Shown here piece by piece: positions 54,316-63,132 of a stretch of DNA of 64,000 bases (position 1 is its first letter; each line of letters begins with the position of its first letter). The DNA is taken from contig JAJDVG010000010.1 in NCBI GenBank assembly GCA_022826245.1, positions 134,801 through 198,800 on the forward strand, written 5' to 3'. The notes beneath the pieces are model-generated. The model was not told where the DNA came from, searched no databases, and worked only from the letters and a program-made list of their open reading frames with translations. The position numbers were made by a program, and so were the translations under genes. This DNA is from Gammaproteobacteria bacterium. GTDB taxonomy: Bacteria; Pseudomonadota; Gammaproteobacteria; Steroidobacterales; Rariloculaceae.

Positions 54316-56433
54316 CAGGTAGCTGTAGATCATGGCCTCGTTTCTCGCCCGTTGCGTGTTGTCCGAGGCGCCGGCGTGCCCGCCGACCGTGTTTTCGAAA
54401 TAGAGCAGATCGTGACCCATCTCCGTCATGCGCGCGACCATCTTGCGCGCGTGGCCCGGGTGCACGCGGTCGTCGCGCGTCGAAGTGGTGAAAAAGGGTT
54501 TCGGATAGTTCACGCCGCGATCAACGTTCTGGTACGGCGAGTATTCGCTGATGTACGCCCAATCGTCGGTATCGGGGTTGCCATATTCGGCCATCCAGGA
54601 GGCGCCCGCCAGAAGCTGGTTGTAGCGCTTCATGTCTAGCAGCGGCACCTGCACGATAACCGCGTTCCAGAGATCCGGACGCTGCGTAAGCATCACGCCC
54701 ATGAGCAGACCGCCGTTCGAACCGCCGCGAATGCCGAGGCGACGGGGGCTCGTGACGCCACGCTCGATCAGATCCTCCGCAACCGCGATGAAGTCGTCGT
54801 AAGCGAGTTGCCGATTCTCCTTCAGCGCGGCCTGGTGCCAGCGAGGACCGTATTCGCCGCCGCCGCGGATATTGGCGATCACGTAGGCGCCGCCGCGCGC
54901 GATCCAGCTATGGCCGGCGATCGAGCTGTAACCGGGGGTCAGGCTGATCTCGAATCCGCCGTAGCCGTAGAGCAGCGTCGGCGTGTCGCCGTTCGCTTCG
55001 AATCCGGCTGGAAGCACCACGAAATACGGAATTCTCGTGCCATCCGAACTCGTGGCGAAGCGCTGTTCTACGGACACGCCATCCGCGTCGAAGAACTCGG
55101 GCAGGGACTGCAGCGGCTCGATGCTCGCGCCGCCGTCCCGCGAGACATGGAGCGTGTCGGGCGTCAGGAAATTCTCGTACGAGAAAAACAGTGTGTTGGA
55201 GGTGTCGGACGCTGCGACCACCCTGATGCTGCCGAGCGCTTCGGTGTCGATGTCGTGTGAAACCCACCCGCCGTCTTGCAGTTCGTAGCGAATCAGCCGG
55301 CTGGCCACGTCCTCGAGGACGTTGAGAATCAGGTAATCGCGCGTCGCCGTCACGCCGCCGTCCACCAACGCCGTCGTCGGCGTCGGCACGAACAGCGCGT
55401 GGAAGTCCGGTTCGCCCTGCAGGAACTTCTCGAAATCCGCTGCAATCAGCGACCCTTGCACGAACGTCTCGCCGCCCACGGTCCAGTCGGACTTGAGCGC
55501 CACGAGCATCTGTCCGTTGAACACGCGCTCAAGACTCGCGTCCTCGGGGATTTCGATCAGTTTGAACTCGCCGTCGTCCGTCACCAGATAGCTTGTCGAC
55601 GTATAGAACGTCTCTGACCTTGCGGCGATGTCGTAGGGAGAATCGCCATCCCAGCGGCGGTTGACGTTCGCCGCGACATCGGTCTGCTCGCCGGCGAAGA
55701 TTTCCGTGGCGTCCGACAGAGGCTCGCCCCGCCTCCAGACTCGGACCGTGCGGGCGTAACCGGAATCCGTGAGCGTGCCTTCGCCGAAGTCGGTGCCGAT
55801 GTACACGGCATCCCCGTCGACCCAGCTCAGCCGGGACTTCGCCTCGGGGACCACGAATCCGTCGTCCAAGAACGCCTTGTTCTCGACGTCGAACTCGCGC
55901 ATGACCGCGGCGTCGGATCCGCCGCGAGACAGTTCCACCATGCAAATGCGATAGTCCGGGCGCAGGCACGCAGCGCCGCTCCAGACCCAGTCCTCGCCTT
56001 CGGCTTCGGCAAGCGCGTCGACGTCCAGCAGGATTTCCCAGTCGGGATCGCCGGCAACGTAATCCTCGACCGTCGTCCGCCGCCAGAGGCCACGCGGATT
56101 GGTCGCGTCCCTCCAGAAGTTGAAGACGTGGTCGCCGCGAAGGCCGGGATAGGCGATGCGATCATCGGAATCGAGAATCTCGAGACTGCGCTCGAAAAGC
56201 TCATCGAACAGCGGCAACGACTCGATGTACGCCACCGACTGCTCGTTCTGCCGCTCGACCCAGGCGAGCGCTTCCTCGCCTTCGACGTCCTCGAGCCAGA
56301 TGTAGGGGTCTTCCATATCGTCTGAATTGCCTTGCGCGAAAACCGCAGCCGCGCCGAGCAGCAGGCCGGCGCCGACCGCCGCCATTAGCGCAAGAGGCGG
56401 GCGCATGCGCAAGAGTGTTCGGTTGTCGTTCAT
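54292..56433 (-). CDS. Prolyl oligopeptidase (S9A family), exported
   Basis: This serine peptidase cleaves short proline-containing peptides. The 713-residue product has a signal peptide (ending AAAVFAQ, about residue 34), an N-terminal beta-propeller region, and the alpha/beta-hydrolase domain. Catalytic residues are Ser in GGSNGGLLM (about 559), Asp in TSTRDDRVHPGHA (about 644) and His in GGHAGASD (about 682). The start at 56433 fits the signal peptide. Length is normal. The serine hydrolase upstream on the same strand may be read together, but a 283-base gap separates them. Confidence 0.93.
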   Translation of the reverse strand: MNDNRTLLRMRPPLALMAAVGAGLLLGAAAVFAQGNSDDMEDPYIWLEDVEGEEALAWVERQNEQSVAYIESLPLFDELFERSLEILDSDDRIAYPGLRGDHVFNFWRDATNPRGLWRRTTVEDYVAGDPDWEILLDVDALAEAEGEDWVWSGAACLRPDYRICMVELSRGGSDAAVMREFDVENKAFLDDGFVVPEAKSRLSWVDGDAVYIGTDFGEGTLTDSGYARTVRVWRRGEPLSDATEIFAGEQTDVAANVNRRWDGDSPYDIAARSETFYTSTSYLVTDDGEFKLIEIPEDASLERVFNGQMLVALKSDWTVGGETFVQGSLIAADFEKFLQGEPDFHALFVPTPTTALVDGGVTATRDYLILNVLEDVASRLIRYELQDGGWVSHDIDTEALGSIRVVAASDTSNTLFFSYENFLTPDTLHVSRDGGASIEPLQSLPEFFDADGVSVEQRFATSSDGTRIPYFVVLPAGFEANGDTPTLLYGYGGFEISLTPGYSSIAGHSWIARGGAYVIANIRGGGEYGPRWHQAALKENRQLAYDDFIAVAEDLIERGVTSPRRLGIRGGSNGGLLMGVMLTQRPDLWNAVIVQVPLLDMKRYNQLLAGASWMAEYGNPDTDDWAYISEYSPYQNVDRGVNYPKPFFTTSTRDDRVHPGHARKMVARMTEMGHDLLYFENTVGGHAGASDNTQRARNEAMIYSYLWDQLGTR

Positions 56434-56499
56434 CGGCGTGTCGTCTCCGGAAATGCTCGGTCCATTCGCATGCGCTCGCGGCTCAGGGCCTCCGGCGCG

Positions 56500-57102
56500 C
56501 TACTCGAGCAGATTCTCGCCGCCATCATCCATGGTCGCCGGAGGTGTCCAGTAGCGGTACTGGGGCGTCCATTGCTCCAGGTCCATGCCGGCAAGCGCAA
56601 GCAACGGCCAGAGCGAACAGTAGAGATCGCCGGGCCCGAATACTGCACTGTTCTTGCGCAATACCTGATCGCCCGAACGCTCGTAGACCACCGCGCCCGG
56701 CATGTTGTCCATGCCCTTCATCACTGTCTGCTCGCTAATGTAGCGACCGCCGCCGTGGGAAGCGAGGCGGAAGCGCCAGTTACGGGAGCTTGCGAAGTCG
56801 CGTTGTAGCCGGGGAGGGTCCCGGGACAGCAGTACCACGGACATCGCGGTCTCCAAGTGCGCAAGCAAGCCGTTGAAGCCGTCGGCCCACAACGTGCAGT
56901 AGCGGCATCCGTGGCCCATGTTGTGAATGGCCAGCAACTGGTCTTTGCCGGCAAACAGATCGAGCAGGGAGACTTCGCCGCTCAACGTTTCGAAGCGGTA
57001 GTCCGGCACGGGTTGGGGCTCGGCCTCCTTGCGTAATTCGTTCAGCTTCCCCGTGAGCTCGGAGATGTGCTGTTCGAGTTCGGTGATTTTCGGGTCGGAC
57101 AT
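56500..57102 (-). CDS. DUF899 thioredoxin-like protein
   Basis: The 200-residue product has an N-terminal coiled coil (ITELEQHISELTGKLNELRKEA in part) and a thioredoxin-like domain with HNMGHGCRYCTLWADGFNG (about residues 60-78). The CxxC pair is CRYC. DUF899 proteins are thioredoxin-fold and their substrates are unknown. It lacks a signal peptide. It lies 66 bases downstream of the prolyl oligopeptidase start on the same strand and 75 bases from tRNA-Arg. Confidence 0.8.
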   Translation of the reverse strand: MSDPKITELEQHISELTGKLNELRKEAEPQPVPDYRFETLSGEVSLLDLFAGKDQLLAIHNMGHGCRYCTLWADGFNGLLAHLETAMSVVLLSRDPPRLQRDFASSRNWRFRLASHGGGRYISEQTVMKGMDNMPGAVVYERSGDQVLRKNSAVFGPGDLYCSLWPLLALAGMDLEQWTPQYRYWTPPATMDDGGENLLE

Positions 57103-57177
57103 CGTGATTTCCTGCGAGCGTGGTTTCGTCCACGGAGCAAACTGTAAACCATGTGCCCGGAATGGACCGTCGAAGGT

Positions 57178-57253
57178 TGGCGCGCCCGGAGGGATTCGAA
57201 CCCCCGACTTCTGCCTCCGGAGGGCAGCGCTCTATCCACTGAGCTACAGGCGC
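57178..57253 (-). tRNA. tRNA-Arg (anticodon CCG)
   Basis: The minus-strand sequence folds as a standard cloverleaf: 7-bp acceptor stem gcgcctg/cgggcgc with one G-U, D-stem gctc/gagc, anticodon stem ctgcc/ggcag with loop ctCCGga, and T-arm with TTCGAAT. The anticodon CCG reads CGG (Arg). A discriminator G and encoded CCA complete 76 nt. Confidence 0.95.
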
Positions 57254-57694
57254 GGTCGTAAGGACAGCAAGCCGTCGAACGGATTATGGGCGTTGCGAGC
57301 GCACGCTCACAAGCCCGCATATCCCACCACGGCGGTGTCAGGCGAAATTGCCTCGATTCGACTGCTCAAGAAAGGAAACCGGCATATCCTTTCCTGGTGA
57401 GCAGCGTCAAGAAAGGATTCTTTCTGGCTCGCATGGCAAGCAATGGTTTCAACCGATTCGGGAGCCATGTATCCATCCCGGTCGCGGGTGAAACTGGCAG
57501 CGTACGGATGCCACGCCGGGCGTGCCTCTCCGGATTTGCCCATCCGATACGAAGTATTTGCCTAAACGATTGGCCGCTGGCGCCGGCGCGCCCTAGGCTT
57601 GGCCGGATGCATGGGAGGGCCTGGAAGGCGCTGCGTGTCGTCCGGCCGGTCTCATGCATAATCGCCGACAATAACGAATCGCGTGGGTACCGCA
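57254..57694. promoter_or_regulatory. 441-base gap between tRNA-Arg and the MFS gene
   Basis: The left part holds the tRNA promoter. An imperfect inverted repeat lies at about 57362-57404: ctgctca at one end and tgagcag at the other, with aaagga and tcctttc inside. A direct repeat tcaagaaagga occurs at 57366 and 57397. CATAAT at 57657-57662 is a possible -10 for the MFS gene. No protein-coding sequence with recognisable features is seen. Confidence 0.45.
57283..57312 (-). promoter_or_regulatory. Promoter for tRNA-Arg(CCG)
   Basis: Reading the minus strand, TTGTGA (57307-57312) and CATAAT (57283-57288) are separated by 18 bases, about 30 bases upstream of the tRNA 5' end. This is a reasonable sigma-70 type match. 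Confidence 0.6.
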
Positions 57695-58984
57695 ATGTTC
57701 AACGATCGGAAATTTACCGGGCAGGCCTTACTGCTGATGTTGCTGGGCGTCTTTCTGATGTTCTTTTACGCAGGGCTGCAGACCGATCACCTGAATGTCC
57801 TGACACCCTATCTGCAAGCGACCTATGGATGGGATGACCTGGCGATCACCAATCCGGTGACCGCCGCCGCGATCGTTTCCATCGTGCTTTACCTCGTGGC
57901 CGGCGCGGCCTACGTGAAGTACGGCGTCAGGAGAATCCTCGTACCGTCGATTCTGCTGCTCGCGCTCGGCTGCCTCGGGATCGCCCTTGCCGGCGAGAAC
58001 TACGCTATCTACGCCGTGAGCCTGTTCGTAGTACGTGCGCTCGTCGTGCCGCTGCTGCTGGGCGCTTTCCTGCTCGCCGCCAACTGGTTCATCAAGTACC
58101 GGGGACGGGTGCTCGGCATCGTCACCGCGGGAGCTCCGCTGTTTTCCATCATCGGCATCGCGGCGATGAACTGGCTCGCGAATGACGTGGGTCTCGGCCT
58201 GAACGTCTATGCCGTCATCGCGGCAATTCTGGTCGCAATGGTCCTTGTCGCCGCATTCGGCATAAAGGATACGCCCGAGGAATCCGGGCTATTTCCCGAC
58301 GGCGCCGATCACCGGCCGCTGTCCGAAGAGCAGGATGCAGGGGAGCCGATCACCGTCAGGCAACTGCTTGGCGAAGTCAGGGCATGGCAACTGATCGTTT
58401 CCTACGGGATTCTGCAATTCGTCATCGTCGCGATGATGGCCTACATGGCCGTGCGCTACATCAGCCTCAGCACGCCCGAAAACGTGCCCAATCTGTTCGT
58501 CAGCGAGGCGCTCATCTGGTTGTCGGTGGGCGCCGCTTCAGGCATCCCGATGAGTTACGTCATCGGCTGGATCGACGACAAGCTGGGGTCGATCAAGGCT
58601 TCGCTCGTATTGAACATCCTCTTCTTCTTCGCCGTCGTCCCGCTTGCCGTCATGCCCGTGGGGGGAAGCGAGGTCCTGATGGTGGTCTGGGCGTTCGGCG
58701 TCGCCTGCATGACCGGAGGCGTTCCCACGATGCACCCGTGCATTACCACCTATGTCTACGGGCGCAAGCATTTCATGGCCGCCAACAAGTGGATCATGAC
58801 CATCCAGGCAGTCCCCATGGCGTTTGCGGTCGCCTTCATGGCCGCGTTCAACGACGCGGGCATGCTGACCAACGCCTATTACGTTCTCATCGGACTGCTG
58901 GTCGTATCGTTCGTGACCATACTGACCATGCGCAGGATCCCCGACGCGAATGCGCAAGACCGGGATTACGCGTTCGCGACGTAG
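57695..58984 (+). CDS. MFS transporter, substrate unknown
   Basis: A twelve-helix major facilitator: the 429-residue product has an N-terminal half with YVKYGVRRILVPSILLL (the helix 2-3 loop motif) and a C-terminal half with GWIDDKLGSIKASLVLN. A central charged loop near residue 205 separates the halves. The ATG at 57695 is chosen; a GTG four codons earlier is in frame. It is followed 65 bases later by a phloretin/DAPG-hydrolase-like gene in the same direction, which suggests uptake or export of an aromatic compound related to that hydrolase. Confidence 0.85.
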   Translation: MFNDRKFTGQALLLMLLGVFLMFFYAGLQTDHLNVLTPYLQATYGWDDLAITNPVTAAAIVSIVLYLVAGAAYVKYGVRRILVPSILLLALGCLGIALAGENYAIYAVSLFVVRALVVPLLLGAFLLAANWFIKYRGRVLGIVTAGAPLFSIIGIAAMNWLANDVGLGLNVYAVIAAILVAMVLVAAFGIKDTPEESGLFPDGADHRPLSEEQDAGEPITVRQLLGEVRAWQLIVSYGILQFVIVAMMAYMAVRYISLSTPENVPNLFVSEALIWLSVGAASGIPMSYVIGWIDDKLGSIKASLVLNILFFFAVVPLAVMPVGGSEVLMVVWAFGVACMTGGVPTMHPCITTYVYGRKHFMAANKWIMTIQAVPMAFAVAFMAAFNDAGMLTNAYYVLIGLLVVSFVTILTMRRIPDANAQDRDYAFAT

Positions 58985-59049
58985 AATTCCGGGCGGACCG
59001 CTTGTCAGGCTATCCCGGCAGCAATCCACGCAAGACTCGAGGGCACGGA

Positions 59050-59673
59050 ATGGAATACACAGTCACCCAGGACGACATCGGTACACATCTGCACTGGAAG
59101 CACGAAGGCGTTACCGCCGAGATGATCGACTGGTTCTGGAGCAACATGGAAAAGGGCTTCATTCTCTGGCATCCGGAGGAACATGAGCCGCTGACCTGGG
59201 AAGTCCCGCCGAAGCACGGCGACCCGGTTCATTCGATCCACCTGGCGCCGCAAACATGGTCGGACGGCACGCGCCGGAATCTCTACATCCGTTTCGAGGA
59301 TCTCGACGAGGTGCCGACCAGGTTCAAGGAACTGATCGTCTACGAGCACGTCGTGGTCGTGGCCGGCCTCGGATTCGGTCCCGAGAGCATGGAGAACCCC
59401 GATCCGATGGGGTACCGCATCCACCAGTGGGAAAAGACCGACTACGGCGTCCGGGGCCGTTCGACGGGCATCGGCACGCGCAAGAAGGAAACGCATGCGG
59501 ACGGGCTGGTCTGGGCCGAACACTGCGCACAGGAGGTCGGCAACTGGGGCGTGTTCCTGCCGCAGCTTTTCAAGCTATGGAGAGTCGTCAAGAACACGGA
59601 CTACAACCCGTTTGCCGACCTTACGGTGGAAGGCAGCGGGGAGACTTTACGTTACAGATATATCGACCGCTAA
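59050..59673 (+). CDS. DAPG/phloretin hydrolase-like protein
   Basis: The 207-residue product resembles PhlG-type C-C hydrolases, which cleave acylphloroglucinols such as diacetylphloroglucinol or phloretin. Family-like text includes GVTAEMIDWFWSNM, then WHPEEH, and a late HCAQE (HxxxE) that would be a zinc pair; another Glu/His cluster is YEHVVVVAGLGFGP. PhlG itself is longer, near 290 residues, so this is a short member or a related fold. It lacks a signal peptide. Coupling to the MFS gene suggests a small catabolic or detoxification module. The call rests on motif memory and is moderate. Confidence 0.55.
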   Translation: MEYTVTQDDIGTHLHWKHEGVTAEMIDWFWSNMEKGFILWHPEEHEPLTWEVPPKHGDPVHSIHLAPQTWSDGTRRNLYIRFEDLDEVPTRFKELIVYEHVVVVAGLGFGPESMENPDPMGYRIHQWEKTDYGVRGRSTGIGTRKKETHADGLVWAEHCAQEVGNWGVFLPQLFKLWRVVKNTDYNPFADLTVEGSGETLRYRYIDR

Positions 59674-59751
59674 GAGCGGCATTCGGAGCGTCGCCGATCC
59701 CGCAGCCGGGGTCGACAAGAGTCAGCTTCGGGTCAATCGCTGCAAGCGAAA

Positions 59752-61344
59752 TTATCTTCCGCCCGCAGCGGCAAGCGTCGCCGCAGGCACCGCAGCACTT
59801 TCGACGACGAGTTGCCCGCCGCCGGGCAGACGGCGGCTCGCGGCAACCATGGCATCGTCACTGTCAACGACCCGGACGATCACTCCCGGCAGCGCATCGA
59901 TCTGATCGATGTCGCGAGCATCGTCGAGGCGAACCCGGGAGTCGCCGGTGGCCGTCCAGTTGCTGTCGTCATCTAGGTTGATTTGCGCATCGACGACCGC
60001 GCCGGTCAGTTGCGTGCCAAGCAGCGAAACCGTCATGTTCCGGTCCACTGAGTCTTCATGCCGAATGTCGCCACTCAGGGTCATGTTGCTGAGCGTAACG
60101 TTGATTCCCGGAGTCTCGGCGCCGTCGACCCTCGTCCTGTTGGCGTCGTCGTTGACGATCGAGTGAATGAGATTGCCGTCGCCCGGGTCGAGTGTCGCCC
60201 CGTCGATTTCGAGATTCAGGTTGGCGCTCTTCACGAGGACGATCGCCTCGCCGCTCTGATGGCTGCCGCCGCTGATCGCTATGCTGCCGGACTCCGTCGG
60301 GCGCCCGAACACGCTGTGGATCATGAGCACGTTCTTCGCCGCTTCGCTCGCGACGTTGTTCAGCGTGATGTAGCCGACGCCCGCCAGAATGCCGCCATAG
60401 GTGGCTGACGTGATCGTCGAGTCGTTGAAGACGACGGTGCAGCCGTTGTCGGCGTAGAGACCATAGCCGCTGTTGTTGACGATGATTGCCGAGTCGTTTG
60501 CCTCGAGATAGACGTCGCCGCCGCAGGCGTCCGTGGACAGCGCGCCCCAGCCTTCGGCGATGATCGTGGAGTCGTAGAAGTAGCTCCGGGCGTTGCCCAT
60601 CGTCACGTTGGTGCGCGCCGTGCCGGTGATGCCGAGCGGCGCGGGCGGGGTTTTCATGCCCGGACCGATCACCGGAACGAAATCTTCGGGAAGCTCTCCG
60701 CCGTTGGCGCGCAGCATCGAGTCATAAACACGCATAACCGCGTTTCCCGTTGCGACCGTAGCCGCTGCTATCACGCCGTTCGTTTCGATGTCGACGTCTG
60801 TCACGATGACCGTGGCGCCGCCTTCGGCCATAACGCCGGCGCCAAGCCCGAGGAAGTCGTTGCTGCCGTCGCCATTGAGCCGGATCGTCGCGTCGGTCAG
60901 CGCGAAGGTGGACGTTTCTCCCCGAACGAAGACGCCATTGAAGTCGTCCCGGTCGGATTCGATCCGGACATCGACCGCGGCCGAGTCATCGATGCGGCCA
61001 GCCATGATGACCTGTTCGGACTCGGATCGTTCCGCATCGTAGCGGCCATCCTCGACGTAGATCGCCGCGGTGTATTGCGTATCGGCGGTCGATGGCATGG
61101 GCGGCGGCCCGCCGGGCGGAAACCCTCCAGGGGGCGGCCCTCCAGGCGGAAATCCCCCAGGCGGCGGTCCGCCCGGTGGGAATCCTCCCGGTGGCGGTCC
61201 ACCGGGCGGCGGCCCGCCCGGCTGCGCCCCCTCGGGCGCTGGACCTCCCGGTGCCCCTTCCTGTGCCGACGCGACGCTTGTCAGGCCGCCCGCCATCGCA
61301 AGCGCCGCCAAGCCTGTTGCAAACGCTGCTGTTGAGAATCGCAT
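59752..61344 (-). CDS. Secreted beta-helix protein with N-terminal Pro/Gly repeats
   Basis: The 530-residue product has a signal peptide (ending SVASAQ, about residue 28) and then a PG-rich stretch with 10-residue units like GGFPPGGPPP (about residues 42-81). The rest is Asp/Asn/Thr/Gly-rich with repeated short strands (for example VIVTDVDIETNGV, YFYDSTIIAEGW, VFNDSTITSATYGG), consistent with a right-handed parallel beta-helix. No catalytic motif is recognised. It follows the MaoC-like gene by 78 bases. It may be a surface or polysaccharide-binding protein; function is unknown. Confidence 0.7.
   Translation of the reverse strand: MRFSTAAFATGLAALAMAGGLTSVASAQEGAPGGPAPEGAQPGGPPPGGPPPGGFPPGGPPPGGFPPGGPPPGGFPPGGPPPMPSTADTQYTAAIYVEDGRYDAERSESEQVIMAGRIDDSAAVDVRIESDRDDFNGVFVRGETSTFALTDATIRLNGDGSNDFLGLGAGVMAEGGATVIVTDVDIETNGVIAAATVATGNAVMRVYDSMLRANGGELPEDFVPVIGPGMKTPPAPLGITGTARTNVTMGNARSYFYDSTIIAEGWGALSTDACGGDVYLEANDSAIIVNNSGYGLYADNGCTVVFNDSTITSATYGGILAGVGYITLNNVASEAAKNVLMIHSVFGRPTESGSIAISGGSHQSGEAIVLVKSANLNLEIDGATLDPGDGNLIHSIVNDDANRTRVDGAETPGINVTLSNMTLSGDIRHEDSVDRNMTVSLLGTQLTGAVVDAQINLDDDSNWTATGDSRVRLDDARDIDQIDALPGVIVRVVDSDDAMVAASRRLPGGGQLVVESAAVPAATLAAAGGR
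61098..61218 (-). repeat. 30-bp repeats encoding GGFPPGGPPP in the beta-helix protein
   Basis: About four imperfect 30-bp units, seen on the + strand as alternations of ggcggaa and ggcggcggtcc-like blocks. They encode the 10-residue Pro/Gly unit in frame. The neighbouring MaoC-like protein carries a related GGPPPGAPPPPPPP stretch. Confidence 0.7.
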
Positions 61345-61422
61345 CAGTCGTCCCCGTCTTCCTTCGCTCGCAGCCGAACGGTTACGTTGCCGTCTGCCTG
61401 ACTGCCGGAGCCCCCGGATCGG

Positions 61423-62958
61423 TCAGTTCACGCCCCTCGACGGCAGCCTCACGGTCGCCCCGCCGGCCCACCAGATGTAGCCGTCGATCGACTCCGCCCA
61501 CAGCGCAAGCTCCACCATCGGCTCACCGTTGCGGTAGTACTTGTCGTACACGTAGGAATTGATGATCGCGAGATCCGTGGTCAGGCCGTGAGCGTTGATA
61601 TACCTGCCCTCCATGTCCGGCACCTTGTCGAGGAAGCTCGCCGCCGTCGGATGTCTCGGAACGTCATAGCCTGCGTCGGCCATGAGCTCCACGGGCATGA
61701 TTCCCCAACGGATGTTCTGCAACCAGCCGTGATCGCCCATCCAGTTGTTGACGTGGCGAACGGCGTAGTCGCGAGCCATGTAGTTGATCAGGATCCCACG
61801 CTCGTCCGGAACGGTCTCATGCAGTTCGGTGGTGTCGATCCGGCCCTGTTCCAGTTCCGGCGGTGGTGGAGGCGGCGGCGCGCCGGGAGGCGGACCACCC
61901 GCCATTCCCGGCGCCTCCGGGACGTGATCCTCGCGATCCTCGGTGGTATAGATGCCATCTTCCCGCCGGACCAGGGACCCGTCGCCGGCAAGTATCTCCG
62001 CCCTGAGCGTGCGGTTGCCGCCGGCGCCCAGCCCCACGAGCGCGCGCGGGCTCACGCTCTCGATAACGGGACCATCGACGGTCACCGTCGGCCGGTCGCC
62101 GATGTTCACGTCTTCCCAGTAGAGCGGCTCCGCGCCCTGGCGATGTTCGTTGCGCCAGAGCGTCGCGATCCGCTCCCAGTCCTCATCCGTGTAGATGTGT
62201 TGCGGGCGGCTCATCCAGTCGGGGCCGATCCAGAACGCCATGCCACCCGGACCCGGAGGGCCGTCGGTCGGCTCCGGCGCCATGCCCTCCCGGTACTGTC
62301 TGACGCTTTCCAGAACCTGGAAAACGACATCGTTCACCTTCTCGCCGCGCTGGTTGTAGACGCTGCCCTTCGTGGAGATGGCGATCCGCCGGTAGGTGTC
62401 GCCTTCGGCCGGCGTGAGATCCGTGACCGTGCGCTCGTCCGCGACGAGGAAGAGCCGGTCGCCCGGATAGATCGGCCGGTGCATGGTCACGCTGTGGTTG
62501 AGCTGGGAAACCAGCAGCTTGTCCCGTGCCGGCCCCGGGAACGGCACCATGAACGAATCGTCGTGCGCCCCGAATGTGGGATAGGCGAGCAGGTCTTCGT
62601 AGCCCAGGTCGCGCGCGTAGTCGGCGTCGGTGTAGAGCCGGTTGTCGGGATCGTACTTGCCGTTCTGGTAGGCGACCATTTCCGGCGTCGCCTCGATGAC
62701 GGGACCGACTCCCGGCGTGTCTTCGGGCAGCGACCCGTCGATCAGCGCCTGCACGTCGATCGGCCCGCGTTCGGCGATCGCCCGGTTCTCGGCCAGGTAT
62801 CGCTCGACGAAGGGCCGCTCCCGATCGGTCAGGCTGTTCGGGTAGACCGTCAGGTAGTCGCCGGAGTCATCCTGTGCGAACGCGATCGCACAACACGACG
62901 CCAATACCGCCAGCAGGGACAGTCGGGATGGTTTGCCGATCCGGTAGTTGTTGACCAT
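61423..62958 (-). CDS. Exported MaoC-like (hotdog) protein
   Basis: The 511-residue product has a signal-like N-terminus (SRLSLLAVLASCCAIAFAQ, about residues 11-29). Its middle resembles MaoC-type hydratases: YEDLLAYPTFGAHDDSF, then LNHSVTMHRPIYPGDRLFLVADERTVTDL, with the later GSVYNQRGEKVNDVVFQVLE strand. A second, weaker hotdog may span 375-505, with INYMARDYAVRHVNNWMG. The Pro-rich stretch GGPPPGAPPPPPPPE lies between them. Such folds are normally cytoplasmic, so export is unusual. It precedes the beta-helix gene and follows the receptor gene on the same strand. Confidence 0.6.
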   Translation of the reverse strand: MVNNYRIGKPSRLSLLAVLASCCAIAFAQDDSGDYLTVYPNSLTDRERPFVERYLAENRAIAERGPIDVQALIDGSLPEDTPGVGPVIEATPEMVAYQNGKYDPDNRLYTDADYARDLGYEDLLAYPTFGAHDDSFMVPFPGPARDKLLVSQLNHSVTMHRPIYPGDRLFLVADERTVTDLTPAEGDTYRRIAISTKGSVYNQRGEKVNDVVFQVLESVRQYREGMAPEPTDGPPGPGGMAFWIGPDWMSRPQHIYTDEDWERIATLWRNEHRQGAEPLYWEDVNIGDRPTVTVDGPVIESVSPRALVGLGAGGNRTLRAEILAGDGSLVRREDGIYTTEDREDHVPEAPGMAGGPPPGAPPPPPPPELEQGRIDTTELHETVPDERGILINYMARDYAVRHVNNWMGDHGWLQNIRWGIMPVELMADAGYDVPRHPTAASFLDKVPDMEGRYINAHGLTTDLAIINSYVYDKYYRNGEPMVELALWAESIDGYIWWAGGATVRLPSRGVN

Positions 62959-63132
62959 GACGAATCCTCTCGGAAAACAAGATAGACGAAGCTGGCAGCC
63001 CGTCGCGAAAATCCCCCGCGTTCAGCGGAAGACCGCCTCGCCTCTCCCGGTGCGACGCGCGTGTCTGCCGCAGGCTGCCAGGCGGCCGCGCAGGCGTTGG
63101 GCGCCGACTGGCCGGCCACCCTGACCGTGCGC

